The notes under the pieces were generated by a model that was not told the DNA's origin, made no database searches, and saw only the letters and a program-made list of their open reading frames with translations. A stretch of 64,000 bases of DNA from Arcobacter sp. (lineage in GTDB: Bacteria > Campylobacterota > Campylobacteria > Campylobacterales > Arcobacteraceae): assembly GCA_002869565.1 (NCBI GenBank), contig PKUJ01000010.1:1-64000 (forward strand), given 5' to 3'. Made by a program: the position numbers and the translations under genes. Every line of letters starts with the position of its first letter. Within the stretch, counting starts at the first letter, position 1. Below are positions 35,901 through 40,550 of the stretch, piece after piece.

Positions 35901-36231
35901 ACAGAGTATCAACTGAAATTCCATTATAAGTTACTTGTCCAGTTTGAATTGAAGCTGTATCAGTTCCAGAGTTCATATTAGCAATAATTCCAAAATCTGA
36001 AGTTATTTTTGAATAATCAACAGTATCAATTCCCAGACCTGCTAATGTATCACTGTTATTTTCATCAATTGTTAAAGAATCTGAATCAATATCTTCTCCA
36101 CCTATTAATGTATTATTTCCAGAACTTCCTCTTAACCAATCGTTTCCAACTCCACCTTTTATTTGATTTCCATCTGCATTTCCAATTAATGTATCATCAC
36201 CTGCACCACCTTCAATATTTTCAATATTCAC
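11983..36231 (-). CDS. Giant RTX adhesin, C-terminal 8,082-aa ORF (GTG-initiated in the ORF track; continuation of the 36409-41925 ORF in the same frame)
   Basis: Very many GGxGNDxLxGGxGDDxLDGG Ca2+-binding RTX nonapeptides alternating with VDYS...NIENVIGS...DTIxGD units, and a C-terminal T1SS-type tail (...GGDDTVYDGNTNSASEGQTYDLGNTTLTIDFIDVP). 36231 and 41925 are in the same frame. Confidence 0.92.
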   Translation of the reverse strand: MNIENIEGGAGDDTLIGNADGNQIKGGVGNDWLRGSSGNNTLIGGEDIDSDSLTIDENNSDTLAGLGIDTVDYSKITSDFGIIANMNSGTDTASIQTGQVTYNGISVDTLYGIENIRASKNDDTIIGDSDDNIVNTFEGMEGKDVISGGAGNDIIYGEQIGNADLGVSDLTTLADTLSGGAGDDTIYGQAGDDTLIGNEGVDTLDGGAGSDTVDYSYLNSGSNSVTVNFTTNTANDGNDADILNNIENANGSINNDTFIMASGTTSNTVDGKEGTDTIDYSNYTTNAITVNLGTTASQEIVTGDSDTIKNIENIIATTLDDTITGSSANNSLDGNEGSDRFFSSDGDDIINGGVDATSNDTDIADYSNASQRIIVSSGNSVDKTNSFTDTLQNIEQIQGTDYKDTMTGGAGVDIFKGGANDDVLNGGANADTLYGEDGNDTLSGGLGDDELRGGTNLSTGDTVDYSSRTEAVTLTLNAGSATATVGISGEQDSLYEIENITGSQIDDNITGDDNVNVLDGFSGDDTLDGGAGIDTIKGGTGDDKIDGGADADYIYGEDGNDTFVGTNFTGDEIDGGADTTGDTIDYSSLSESIEVVLNDTSKSNVKVGSQPSDHTIENIENIIGTNDIDKLTGNSSNNTFEGRNGDDILKGEAGSDTLYGGNDQDTLDGGVDNDTLYGEAGDDILKGGAGDDYLDGGAGIDTADFSDANAGITVDLTTPAPVGAGLGTDTFVSIEGAIGGIYDDELKGTTGQNTLIGGAGNDTLYGIGSDSGADYLDGGEGDEDFVSFDYTVPASGGVTVDLSDENAQDTDGVNGADLIIKNIENVEGGAGNDSITGNISDNTIETLAGNDTIFASGGDDYIDGGADTTGDTVDYTSLNGITVNVQTDNSISVTKSNGTDTLVNIENLVASSGNDILNGNDSANSLKGGAGNDTISGFGGDDYLDGEAGNDTLIGGLGDDTLIGGADSDTVDYSSRNDAGVDLTLVGGAGTAYIDTNGATSGNFTTLQLHEVGEEEDTLSGIENVIGTQLTDIIIGDANANTIKGEAGDDSLAGGANDDTLEGGTGNDTIQGDAGSDTMFGGAGNDIFIQTAASGDTTGDLIYGGSEADTSRGSDTVDYSAITNGVIVDLNDTGLANVTVGSSPNDHQLSNIENIIGSSGDDTIEGDSADNILDGYSGNNDTVSYSNATSDVTINLGSLINSDIDFDGNVENIAAQHASSSTEGDDTLLNFDNIVGSNNNDTLIGNDFANTINGGLGDDLLLGGAGSDKFLGGDGNNTVSYAIEGAVNAKLSRGAIIGSGVVGADTDTFENIQNLIGSANDDTLEGDSSNNTLVGGAGIDTLSYANANSSDTSGVTVTLSDSATPYTINTINDGIDTISGFENIIGSDKYDILSGNSSNNTIDAGQGNDTLSGGDGIDELNGGTGNDVFSIKDSDVDGNNDVINGDGNTDTLDYQAINASYHVEVNLSTPSTEVYTGTTLLDSDTINSIENVIGSSNNDIITGDANANQLEGGAGNDIIDGGAGSDSLIGDSGDDIFIQRDGETSADVIDGGTNTLGIGDTVDYSNVSAAITVELKDGGISSDVQLSGVNDHTIRNIENITGSSSSDDFIGNSGINTLLGGAGDDTIDGGLGEDYLDGEGSTSVGNTLSYQSSAYEVRVDLGNNSAITDLDGDGFTYDGSGNNTDLGDEQDEIYNFKTAIGSNNDDILIAGSSGNTLLGSLGNDTLYSGAGDDKLDGGENIDTFILGTNEANNGSDTVIGGTGRDTADYSGITDTSRNISVELEGSEIKTVTITGVANDTLQDVENVIGGAGNDNIIGDGLVNTLDGGAGNDFLDGADGKDLLYGGLGNDSILGGDKEDTIYGGAGNDILNGENDADSLYGEGGDDTLSGGAGIDYLDGGSHDTIGDSIDFSSESGTLDINLRNVDGLTGYAQASINNIGDDYLKNIENIRGTNQNDYIGGNEESNTLIGLNGNDVIVGDALNDYLTGGEGNDTFKAGIDTNGDKVLEDADDGADFIDGGNESDLSRGSDTVDYSSISQSINVTLDDSTNSTVYVGGAGTGYADDTIVNIENVIGSSANDTINGDSANNSLSGSDGDDTLYGAAGNDILNGGNNIDTADYRSAAGPIIVDMSVTAGEVTNDGDGGVDNLIDIEVVVGSNNNDSMTGNSSNNTFVGAEGYDKFYGTDGDDVYYSGTLNSSGTHILDSDYSKVDYSNDNIGKIYVDLSNTTSDGTNSYAQVLKLNSAASGDVDFANADSTDKLYSIVNITGTNSNDTIIGDAQGNYLKGEGGNDTLTGGNGADLLEGGAGQDLFILTGAQDGIDQINGNGDIDTVDFSALGVGNEINITLNSTDTLANLTINGTADIDQIQNIENIIGSQGADTISGNSDANTLYGQDGNDQINGNAGNDSLYGENGDDTLKGGFGDDYINGGANGTNGDTVDYSDAFSGVTIDMSGSSVNVGAGLGTDTLVDIENALGSDYDDTFITDENNDNKFYGGNHQTAGDTVDYSSRLTDSDDRIEASLVTGNVDIYLDGANNDGIATQTATDTLFNIENITGGAGNDTISGDSNKNTLIGLSGNDTISGGDGLDYLDGGTGNNDRVDYSYDSSGVTVNLQNNTAVIDVNDSDTISGFENVTGSTGNDTIILKSNGGLVENIENEIDGNSGADDTVSYENYSDNLTIDLSQGANPTGDNDILTSIENVVAGTGNDTLISDITINNEFDGNDGSDTIDYSAEAISVDVTLNGSTASDVILGNGTTDSVVNIENVTGGSANDTLVGDINNNILLGNAGLDTLTGGDGADYLDGGSDNDRLFGNAGIDTIYGDAGDDYIEGGSDKDIIYGDDLANSVSGNDYLLGQGGDDTIYGGLGDDTLDGDVGDDILRGGDGSDTLIGGQNNDDLDGEAGVDTVDYSYASGSVTVDLGDDGTTSQNIGAAEGFDKLANIENVIGSNYDDTFYGANDVANIFNGGVSESAEVNGDTVDYSNRLDQSNDSIVVDLSVNGTVSVSDGGVAQPNDTLVNIENIIGTAGNDQIGGDSANNTLKGMAGDDTLRGDAGDDYLDGGAANDTVTYAGETLNVSVDLDTGTATGSGIGNDTLVDIENVIGGEANDTIKMKEGAYTNIINGGNGIDTISYEYYTTNGVDVNLSTVAAQTIVTGDIDTITSIENIIGSDLDDTFIGSSQDNTVTGSDGSDTFIAGTDSNNDGTMDAWSDDGADRYDGGAGVNDWADYSVITGDGVGGNNGIELTLDTLNPSTVTVQGQAGVDTLLNVEHISATNDSDIIQADEANNSILGNGGADYILGGAGNDELYGGTGNDTLLGESGNDTLYGNEDDDTLTGGVGDDVIYGGDATDDSGNDTVDYTNALENLTITLDTNLAVDNEFGTYDAVGLSDGASGDQGQGDDILYGIENVIGSNYAADIVNGSHVANIITTQAGADTVTAYNGADVINTGIDDDLIIASDNNDGADIIDGGTGLDTLDYQIVSNSISLDLAGADTDATVTITSGDNDTVRNVENILSGSANDNLSGNSDSNTIVGNAGNDTISGEAGIDKLYGDAIDGTGSGNDTVSYSYATSSVTVDLGSETAYVNVTDNDIISSFENAIGGSANDSITGSNVANILQGEDGDDTFVGNGGDDTFYGGNASTDTSTNDMIDYTSQSRIITTLGEGATVTVGSSGEVDTVYGIENVKGSNTENDTITGSNADNSLYGQGGSDTLNGAAGADYLNGGTGDDLFIVNVDGQENGDEIIGGDNYDTVNYQGLSTSGLTIDLGASTVVTVNHEGSSHTITQIEHLIGTDQKDIFTGDATYNNLQGMGGNDTLDGKAGDDILYGGDGLDLLYGGDGKDILYGEADADSIEGESGDDTIYGGLGNDALNGGLGADTIFGEVGDDTISFVQADNSTDYVYGGDDTTDSGTDTVDYSQAIKGMTVTLGDGDAEGTAVSADQGTDYLYGIENIIGSNLEGDTINGNNETNTLSGLGGDDTLYGLLGADTLLGGAGSDTLYGGADSDSLDGGLGDDHLYGEAGVDTMTGNSGNDIFYLNRDDGLDVIDGGADTTGDTLDYSAITTTVDPANDGLIVTLDGSNQTTVVIDSTNQDLISNIENVIGTGNNDTFTGDSGVNTLIGGAGIDEVRYDYDNAAGVSVDLEAGTATENGGIVDTLTTVENIVGSSYDDNFVTASGVSNIINGGANTNEINGDTIDYSSKNNAINVTLNGATLATVNVTGDSNDQIQNIENVTGSTTHDTITGDTASNTLLGMAGNDTLLGAAGADYIDGGDGNDKITGGADADILFGSAGNDIFDGTDFTGDVIDGGNEVDTTRGSDTIDYSSLTVTTSGVEVTLNDSTVTNVTVDGTINDHTIVNIENIYGTSLNDILIGDADSNSLIGNAGTDYIDGSAGDDYIDGGANASGTETLIGGLGFDTLIGGSGVDHILGGDDSDLLYGGSENDTLDGEAGVDTLEGGLGDDTLIGGAGNDNLVGDDGSDTADYSNESSSVQANIANSFAVGSSIGTDTFSSIENITGSDLGGDADNITGNDATNTLKGLAGDDIISEMAGDDVVEGGAGNDYIIAGAGNDIIDGDDTDGGTLNGTADTLDYNSIAINDDTGDNRDIDGAGIDSSGTDAYLGIEIDLSNTGAQRIHNEYGTDTITNIENVIGSDKGDYISGSNTDNTLEGRAGNDYLVGLDGADKLIGGSGTDTVDFSAAGSTVIVDMTKSQTDGSSGTYRVENDGYGNAEYLDGVENIIAGDGNDTIYGDALSNTIITGAGNDTIRGGADADVIDGGADVDTADFSDLAYGVTVDLDSDNNGANAAEGTALSNGKTDTLRQIENVIGTDRVDNITGDDKDNTLFGGADNDSFKGLEGVDYIDGGAGSSDTIDYSDGTQGIKVDLTSVQTIGNSATYRVQDDGFANAEYIDGIENIIGTASIDTIIGDDNNNLLDGGAQGDTLIGGAGSDTLIGQTGADTFSGGSGDDYIYGNVLNVSSTDSDRDVVDYSGSSNSILLNLSSTDSTIELSNESTTTLGTQTAVGEGTDRLYDIQDIIGSTLSDTLVGDENVNSLLGNGGNDLLIGGLGADVLQGQGDNDTILGGLDGDLIYGGSVNAGTHTDSGNDTVDYSYLTNVSAINVDLSLDDGDATTNNEQEVKVIGTPGNYDNLEGIENIIGTKNNDIIKGSDDFSETNILDGYKGNDTFIASKGVDSFIGGEGTDTLDFSNIDVNNVGENRVIVDLGLGQASDDGYQNTAVAVVDTIFDIEIVIGTNGDDLLRGSSEANTLIGGEGNDTITGVAGINLLQGGDGDDSILGGSDSDTIEGGLGNDTLKGGVGADFISGGAGNDIINQSDALGDDSIDAGAGDDKVYSGEGNNILTGGIGTDTLTYEQVTSSGITVNLGSGASSDFGTVTIGTNTDTLKDHFEILIGSADVDEIIGFNGTAELGIDYSDTIYGKGANDSIYGGIGDDTLYGESGDDIIRGQAGNDVIDGGDGTDTIDFTDANVGVEVYLNGSDKDNDPVAHEVMEDGFGGQDDVVAVERVIGSNYNDTIKGTDGWNNISSGAGDDTIIATSGGDTINGGTHNTGTGGGDWLSFEALGSSVTAAMQNGNISGGLGTTTISNIENLLGTTYDDSLTGDDNNNSLDGNSGNDIIDGSGGDDILLGSAGNDTLIGGAGVDSYDGGADEDTISFYDVGASVNVDLSSSTVNDDGYGNTESSAITSIENIIGTLNYGDILTGDSNDNTIYGYGGIDIINGGAGFDTIYGGTGNDTINTGTDSNDTSEDLVFAGEGIDTITGNFDKAVLFGGSTINSVDDVEEDWIDYSSSTSGIIVDLDGNITDATYTLDSANDSLDGVYTRVTNIDTPTDFDLITQIENIIGTAQNDTLGGNDSEDNSILAGEGDDTIFHSNSVGNNYLDGQGGSDWLSLEYYTVNVDLNSSTDGIYNIENIIDKQTGSSRTIWGTNTDNTFIMYDGNDHVLGRNGDDIYDLGAGNDRVAANYGSDTIIGGEGTDILDYRHNIGSTQGSTIILQNANIDTNNDNIGDLSVTYTTTDLTISGLDTLSDGDYTFYQITDGTGQTDYIYQDGTNSDFETFYLTYRADTMVADEGSNLILAYEGNDIVLGMGGADTIYGNNGTDLIYGGEGNDNLYGESDDDTLYGEAGNDVINGGSSNDYIDGGADNDIISGGTGNDIIYTGTGTDNVNGDGGLDTIYDDDGDDTINGGTEVDLLNFVGGTQGVNIRLDGTINGSTDSYGNTETITNIENVNGTTFDDIFRGSSSENTIIGNTGDDTIYISEGDDKLQGDSGSEDLIDFSEITIDGTADDNTIDNYVDLNSQDNAVFSVGGNAYNQVLTGIENVNGSSKDDQIIGTDTGNVDNTINGLAGNDSIEGLSGNDYLSGGDGADRIEGGIGDDTLYGGNATTDTSLEDWVVYDSAISSININIDSIVHDSINAQTATGEGNDTLNGFENVSGSNSQDTIYGSSLDNEINGNSGSDLLYGLDGDDTIDGGADNDYIDGGLGNDILNGGTGNDTFITSAGDDTIDGGDDALGDTVDYSTATGPLNVTLINGAATVTIDGTDTLTNIENLTGTSSSDSITGDSNNNTLIGNAGNDILTGNDGDDNLLGGTGDDTIYGGTGTNNINGGEGNEATGDWINYTDVVGDININLADGTASGVVGDTVSNIEHIQMGDGNDVVEGDIYDNSLLGGLGNDTLSVSSATGAVTFNLINNDGITNGAGVGTDNFKSFENFTGSSYADILNTTAIDNITFNGAGNSDAIDYTGLSTAVTVTIDNTNDITVNDGTNIDTLKNVEKIISGSGDDTFNYTGTTNIDTLDAGAGTDTLSLSGTVDLSGVTLLNFENISVSDGESATINATELDDKTMTINTNSTGVLNIVASTTSSDHDFAGITNGGTGTINLIVNNSVDLTAHNINGTNNIIDEIKVSNGTVTLSETQVTAGTVVVSGAGSAVVEISSDSSTNFTSILALDTASNETIEFTGDSTFSGDFANSNIVVDSGITLTTTFSTLNGKTSVLSGAGNITLNDANVNANDVDDVASAISGTLTATITDGTVTTTLNAITNVDVNDNITFTSSDTTGVDASDLVALNTKIDVSDYSSIIGLVEDAATTNIDTVVSSGLSLLDGNETVDITGGTISAVQLDTIVNSTSGIVTATISDGAVTTTLNIITHVDTNDIITFTTTDTSVDASDLLALNAKVDFFTTSSITALTENSANVSDVHTVLTTPGLLDGNEAVTITGAISVANANILDGDTSGIVTTSISETDASTLLTLTDVNANNIYTATLADASVDATQFNTINAIIDNLSDGGITTITANAVDFAQVNTALTSGVLGGNETVTITNEISATNINTVLGNTSGAVTATVTADTAINLNTNLTNKNANDVLTLTVNDSGSQTDAVDLIALNASTNQVIDVSNILSGIHGNTSELVDIYSTNISQYLGLGNEAVNVDDIASSNDIDTIIDATSGIVTATVSSDTAANLNSNINDAGAQVNALSLTITGSAAASDLNALDGKTSEIIDASNISVLTGNAIDIQTVLASSDITLVNDGSLAVEISGTASVTQINNINADSAVGVVTATVDTGDASTLTTLTTTNSDAITINMSAVSTSASDLNTIDTKTGTAINATAITVLTGTISVITSALASSGITTVTDNSLTAQLSDGSSTLANIVSLANDNTIGSIDMSNVTNITSSSISQALDIVNNSSAIYTTASNYSIEILDASVSAADIKTINSDNGTGNIDISNVTTISSSSISDVLELVNDTGSNFTTVADYNVTLNDATLSSSQLNAINGDNGTGTITLSNATTINVDSGDTLDLTAFNVSNSLTINDSTGNEIITGTSSSDTFNISSGNDNINLGGGDDTLNIDFANFDTNDTFDFGSGTNDTLAFNDAVSGDLDFTNVIALENLELSSVSDSITLSGDEPSTINGLGGDDNFTLDFTNIDSYSIDGGTATETIGDEANLTGNTGTSISSDQNFGHSASFSNIETLDISGLTLNTDNSTIEFELSDSLIQSWTDGGNNLTLKLNSSQADLIKFTDVGGDNVLGGGDDTVYDGNTNSASEGQTYDLGNTTLTIDFIDVP
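12760..15200 (-). repeat. Non-RTX tandem module: about six ~105-aa repeats plus shorter derivatives near the adhesin C-terminus
   Basis: Recurring GNE(T/A)V.I....(I).A...(T)SG.VTATISDGAVTTTLNxIT.VDxNDIxTFT..D.SVDASDLxALNxK; unit starts near 15170, 14860, 14550, 14240, 13905 and 13600 (about 310 bp spacing). Confidence 0.75.
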
Positions 36232-39200
36232 TATTTGAAGGTTACCTGCTGCTCCTGCATTTTGATAGGTATCAACTACACCATCAGCATCATCAAAAGC
36301 ATGACCACTATCAGTTGCACCATAAGTGAGTCCAAGATTGATAGTTACATTTTGAGTTTCATCTTTTATATAACTATAACTAACAAAATCGCCACTAGTT
36401 TCACCACCTTAACCACCATTTATATAATCATATCCAGAAGAAGCTCCACCTCCTTGAAGAGTATCATCTCCTGCATTTCCTAATAAAGAGTTCGCTCCAC
36501 TTGTACCTTTTATCGTATCATTAAATGACCCACCAATAGCACCCTCAATAGAATCAAAATAATCACTTCCTAATCCTGCTCCAATTGGAACTGCTCCAGT
36601 AGCACTTAAATCAATATTAACAGAACCATTAGCGTCAGAGAAATCAGCAGTATCAATTCCCTCTCCACCAGATAAATAATCATTTCCAGTTCCACCTTTT
36701 AAGATATCATCTCCAGCTCCACCGTCAAGATAATCATCTCCATCATTTCCTACTAGAGAATCATTTCCTAAATCTCCTTTTAAAGTATTATTTGAGCTAT
36801 TACCTTTTATAACATCGTCATTTTTAGAACCATCTATATTTTCAATATTTATTAAAGTATCATTTCCAACTTCTGTTCCACCACTTAAATCTGTTGCACT
36901 ATTATTTGATAAATCAACGTTAACTCCAACATTATTAGAAATATAAGAATAATCAGCTTTATCTCCTACTGCTGTATTATTCCCTCCATCTAAATAATCA
37001 TCGCCTAATCCACCTTGTAAAGTATCATCTCCATCATTTGAGATAAAAGTATTATTATTATCATCACCGATTAAGGTATCATTTCCACTACCTGTTGTAA
37101 TATTTTCTACTTCTTGAATATAATCATTATCTGTTCCATTAATTTTTACTCTAACTGGATTTCCGCCATTAAGAGTAACTGCAATATTATCAGACTCGGC
37201 ACTATAATCTACAGTATCACTATCTGCTCCACCATAAATGGTATCAATACCATCACCAACTGAAGATATAAAAGTATCATTTCCTGCATCTCCAAATAAA
37301 GTGTCACTACCTAAGCCACCAGTAATAGTATCATTACCATCTCCACCTCTTAAGATATTATCATTATCATCACCTACTAAGATATCATCACCACTACCAC
37401 CAATAACTTCTTCAATATCTATAATAGTATCGGTAGTTGTAGTACTTCCATTACTTTTGATTACAGTTTGTGACGATAAATCAACATTTACTGATTGTCC
37501 AACTAAAAAAGAATAATCTACTACATCAGTAAATGTAAAACTATTTTCATCTGTTAGGTTTTGAGGTGCAGCACCTCCTGTTGTACCATTACCAACAGTC
37601 AATTCTGATTCTAAGTATATATATGTTCCATCAGAACCTATTGTTCCTAAGTCTAAAATATTTGAAGCATTTTGAGCATTAAATTCATTAATAATATTAC
37701 TAATTTGTTTACTTGCATTAGCACCAGTTGCTGAAATAGTAACACCTCCAACTACAAAAGATATAACACCTGTTGAAGTTATAGTAAATCTATGATGTTC
37801 TGAATTTTTACCACCATTTAAAGTATCATTTCCAACACTACCAAATAAAGTATCTGAACCAAAGCTACCTTTTATAGTATTATCTTCATCATTACCTTTT
37901 AAGGTATCATTTCCATAACCACCATAAATATTTTCAACATTTGAAACAACCATACTTCCTTGAGTACCAGTAGGTTGGGATGAAGTATTTGAAAGATCCA
38001 ACGATATACTTTCTGTTGTAAAACCAAAGCTAATTAAATCTGTTCCCGTTCCCCCATCAATAGTATCTTCCCCACCTGAACCATCAGTTACACCAAAACC
38101 AACTAAAGTATCATCACCACTTCCACCTACAATATTATTTGCACCAATAGTTCCAACTAAATTATCAGCTCCACTTCCACCAATAACTCCTTCAATTGAA
38201 TCAAAAGTATCTGTTCCTTGTCCAGGGGCTACTTGGGTTGGTGCTAAAGATTTTAAATCTACATTTAAATCTTGTGTTACATCACTATAATCAACAGTAT
38301 CAATTCCAGCTCCACCAATAAAAGAGTCATCTCCTGCTCCACCTTTTAGTGTATCATTACCTAATCCACCATCAAGGGTATTATCTTCTGCATTACCACT
38401 TAATGTATCAGCAAAATTTGAACCAATAATATTTTCAATATTTACAAGGGTATCAAACCCTTCTGTAGCACTAATAGATTGTTGAGCAGTGTTGCTTAAA
38501 TCAACAGTAACACCCGTAGTTGTTGCAGAGGAATAATCTAGTGTATCTCCAGTAGCACCTACTCCTGTAGTATTTGTACCACCGTCAATATAATCATTTC
38601 CAGCTCCACCATAAAGAGTGTCATTTCCTTCTTGCCCTTTTAAAGTATTATCAAGAGAATCACCTTTAATTGTATCATTAGCACTTGAACCAACCACATT
38701 TTCAATATTAATTAAAGAATCTTTATCAACTCCATTTTCTTTTAATTTTGCTTCTTGATTACCTTTTAATTCTATATTAATACTATTAGATCTTGCACTA
38801 TAATCAATAGTATCGTTACCCCCATTTCCTTCAAAAATATCATTACCATCACTTGCTATTAATAAATCATCACCTAATCCCGAATCAATACTATTATTTT
38901 GACTATTACCACCTAATGTATCAGCAAAGATTGAACCTTTTATATTTTCAATATCTTTTATAGTATCTTGCTCAGATCCAATTGTAGCAGTAGCAGTGAA
39001 TCCTGTTTCAGCTAATGTTAAATTTACACCAGTTGCTGCATCTTCATAATTAACCTCATCTATTCCATTTCCACCATCAAGGAAATCATTGCCTTCTCTA
39101 CCTTTTAAGGTATCATTTCCTTCAAATCCATAAAGTGTATTTGCGCTTGAATTACCTTGAATTAAATCGTTATAAGAACTTCCTTCTACATTTTCAATAT

Positions 39201-40550
39201 TTTTTACTGTTAATTCACCAAAACCACTATCTTGTGTAGTTGTAATTGCTAAATCTAAACTAATAGCATTAGGACTATCTGTAAAAGTTAATAAGTCATC
39301 ATTTCCACTTCCACCATCAATATAATCCTCTCCTATCCCTGAAATTCCACCTGTAGAAATTGTATCATTTCCCGCACCACCAACTAATGAGTTTGCATTT
39401 GAATCACCAGATAAAGTATCATTAAATGATGTACCTATTAAATTTTCAATATCAATAAGAAGATCATTCCCTGCGTTTATTGTGTCTTGTGATACATTTG
39501 GAGTTTTTAATGTTACTTCAACTCCACCAGTAGTTACATAACTATAGTTTGCTGTATCTTCACCTTCTCCTCCATCTAATTTATCATCACCTTCTCCACC
39601 AAAAAGTGTATCATTATCAAATCCACCAAATAAAGTATCATTTCCTTTTCCACCGAAAATAGTATCATCATTCTCTTTACCATCTAAAACATTATTTTCA
39701 TCATTACCTGTAATTTCATCATTATAATTAGAACCAATTACATTTTCAATATTATAAAGTCTATCTGTACCATTTCCACCTCTAGCTCTATTTATTGATA
39801 AATCAATCTCTTCTCCTGAATTAGCAGTTGAAAAATCAACAGTATCAATTCCATCTCCACCGTCAATAGTATCGTTCCCCGTATATCCTACGATAAAATC
39901 ATCTTCAGCAAGAGCATTTATAATATTTGCACTAGAATTACCTTTGATTGTATCATTATAATTAGAACCAATAACATTTTCAAAATCATATAAAGTATCT
40001 ATTCCGTCAATACCTGTTGCACTTCCAATACCAGGGTTATTTACATCATCTTCTAGAGAGATATTTACTCCTTGACTAGTTGCACTTTTAGCATGTTCAT
40101 AACTAACAGTATCTAATCCTGTTCCACCTATTAGTAAATCATCTCCTAATCCACCTTCAATTGTATCTGATGAAATACCTCCATCAATAGTATCATTACC
40201 ATCATTACCAAATAAAGTATCAGCCCCTTTTTCACCTTTTAATATATTTATTCCATTATCACCAGTTAAAATATCATTATCTTGTGTTCCAGTAATATTT
40301 TCAATATTTGTTACGCTATCTGTTCCATCTCCGGTAACAACTCCTGTTAAAAGATTTGCATCTACCCCAATATTATTTGTATTATCAATTGAAGAAAAAT
40401 CTAAAGTGTCATTTCCATCTCCCCCATCAACAATATCATCTCCAAGACCAGAAGTTATAATATCATTTCCAGTGTTTCCATAAATAACATCATTGGCAAT
40501 ACCTGTAGTAACCGTATCATTGGCAATACCACCATTTATAGTATTTTCAA
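15800..40550 (-). repeat. Long degenerate tandem array of RTX nonapeptide blocks (roughly 100-130 aa compound unit)
   Basis: Recurring protein motif [VDYS - xVxLxxGxA - GxDTLxNIENVIGS - xxNDTIxGDSxxNTLxGGxGNDTLxGGxGDDYLDGG] over about 24 kb; boundaries approximate. Confidence 0.9.

Noticed and set aside
36229-36231. GTG at 36231 as the true start of a separate 8,082-aa gene
   Set aside because: It lies mid-repeat (LQIVNIENIEGG), in frame with upstream coding sequence, without signal, RBS or prefix domain.
13103-36483. Many plus-strand ORFs (60-175 aa) inside the adhesin region
   Set aside because: Shadow ORFs antisense to the RTX repeats; low-complexity translations (e.g. HHLQ/YHL- or SIPAPPSKV-rich), no RBS pattern or domain logic.
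15800-40550. Regular short DNA repeats resembling a CRISPR or minisatellite array
   Set aside because: Periodicity comes from codons of GGxGxDxL RTX motifs in one long frame; no conserved repeat/unique spacer layout and no cas genes.
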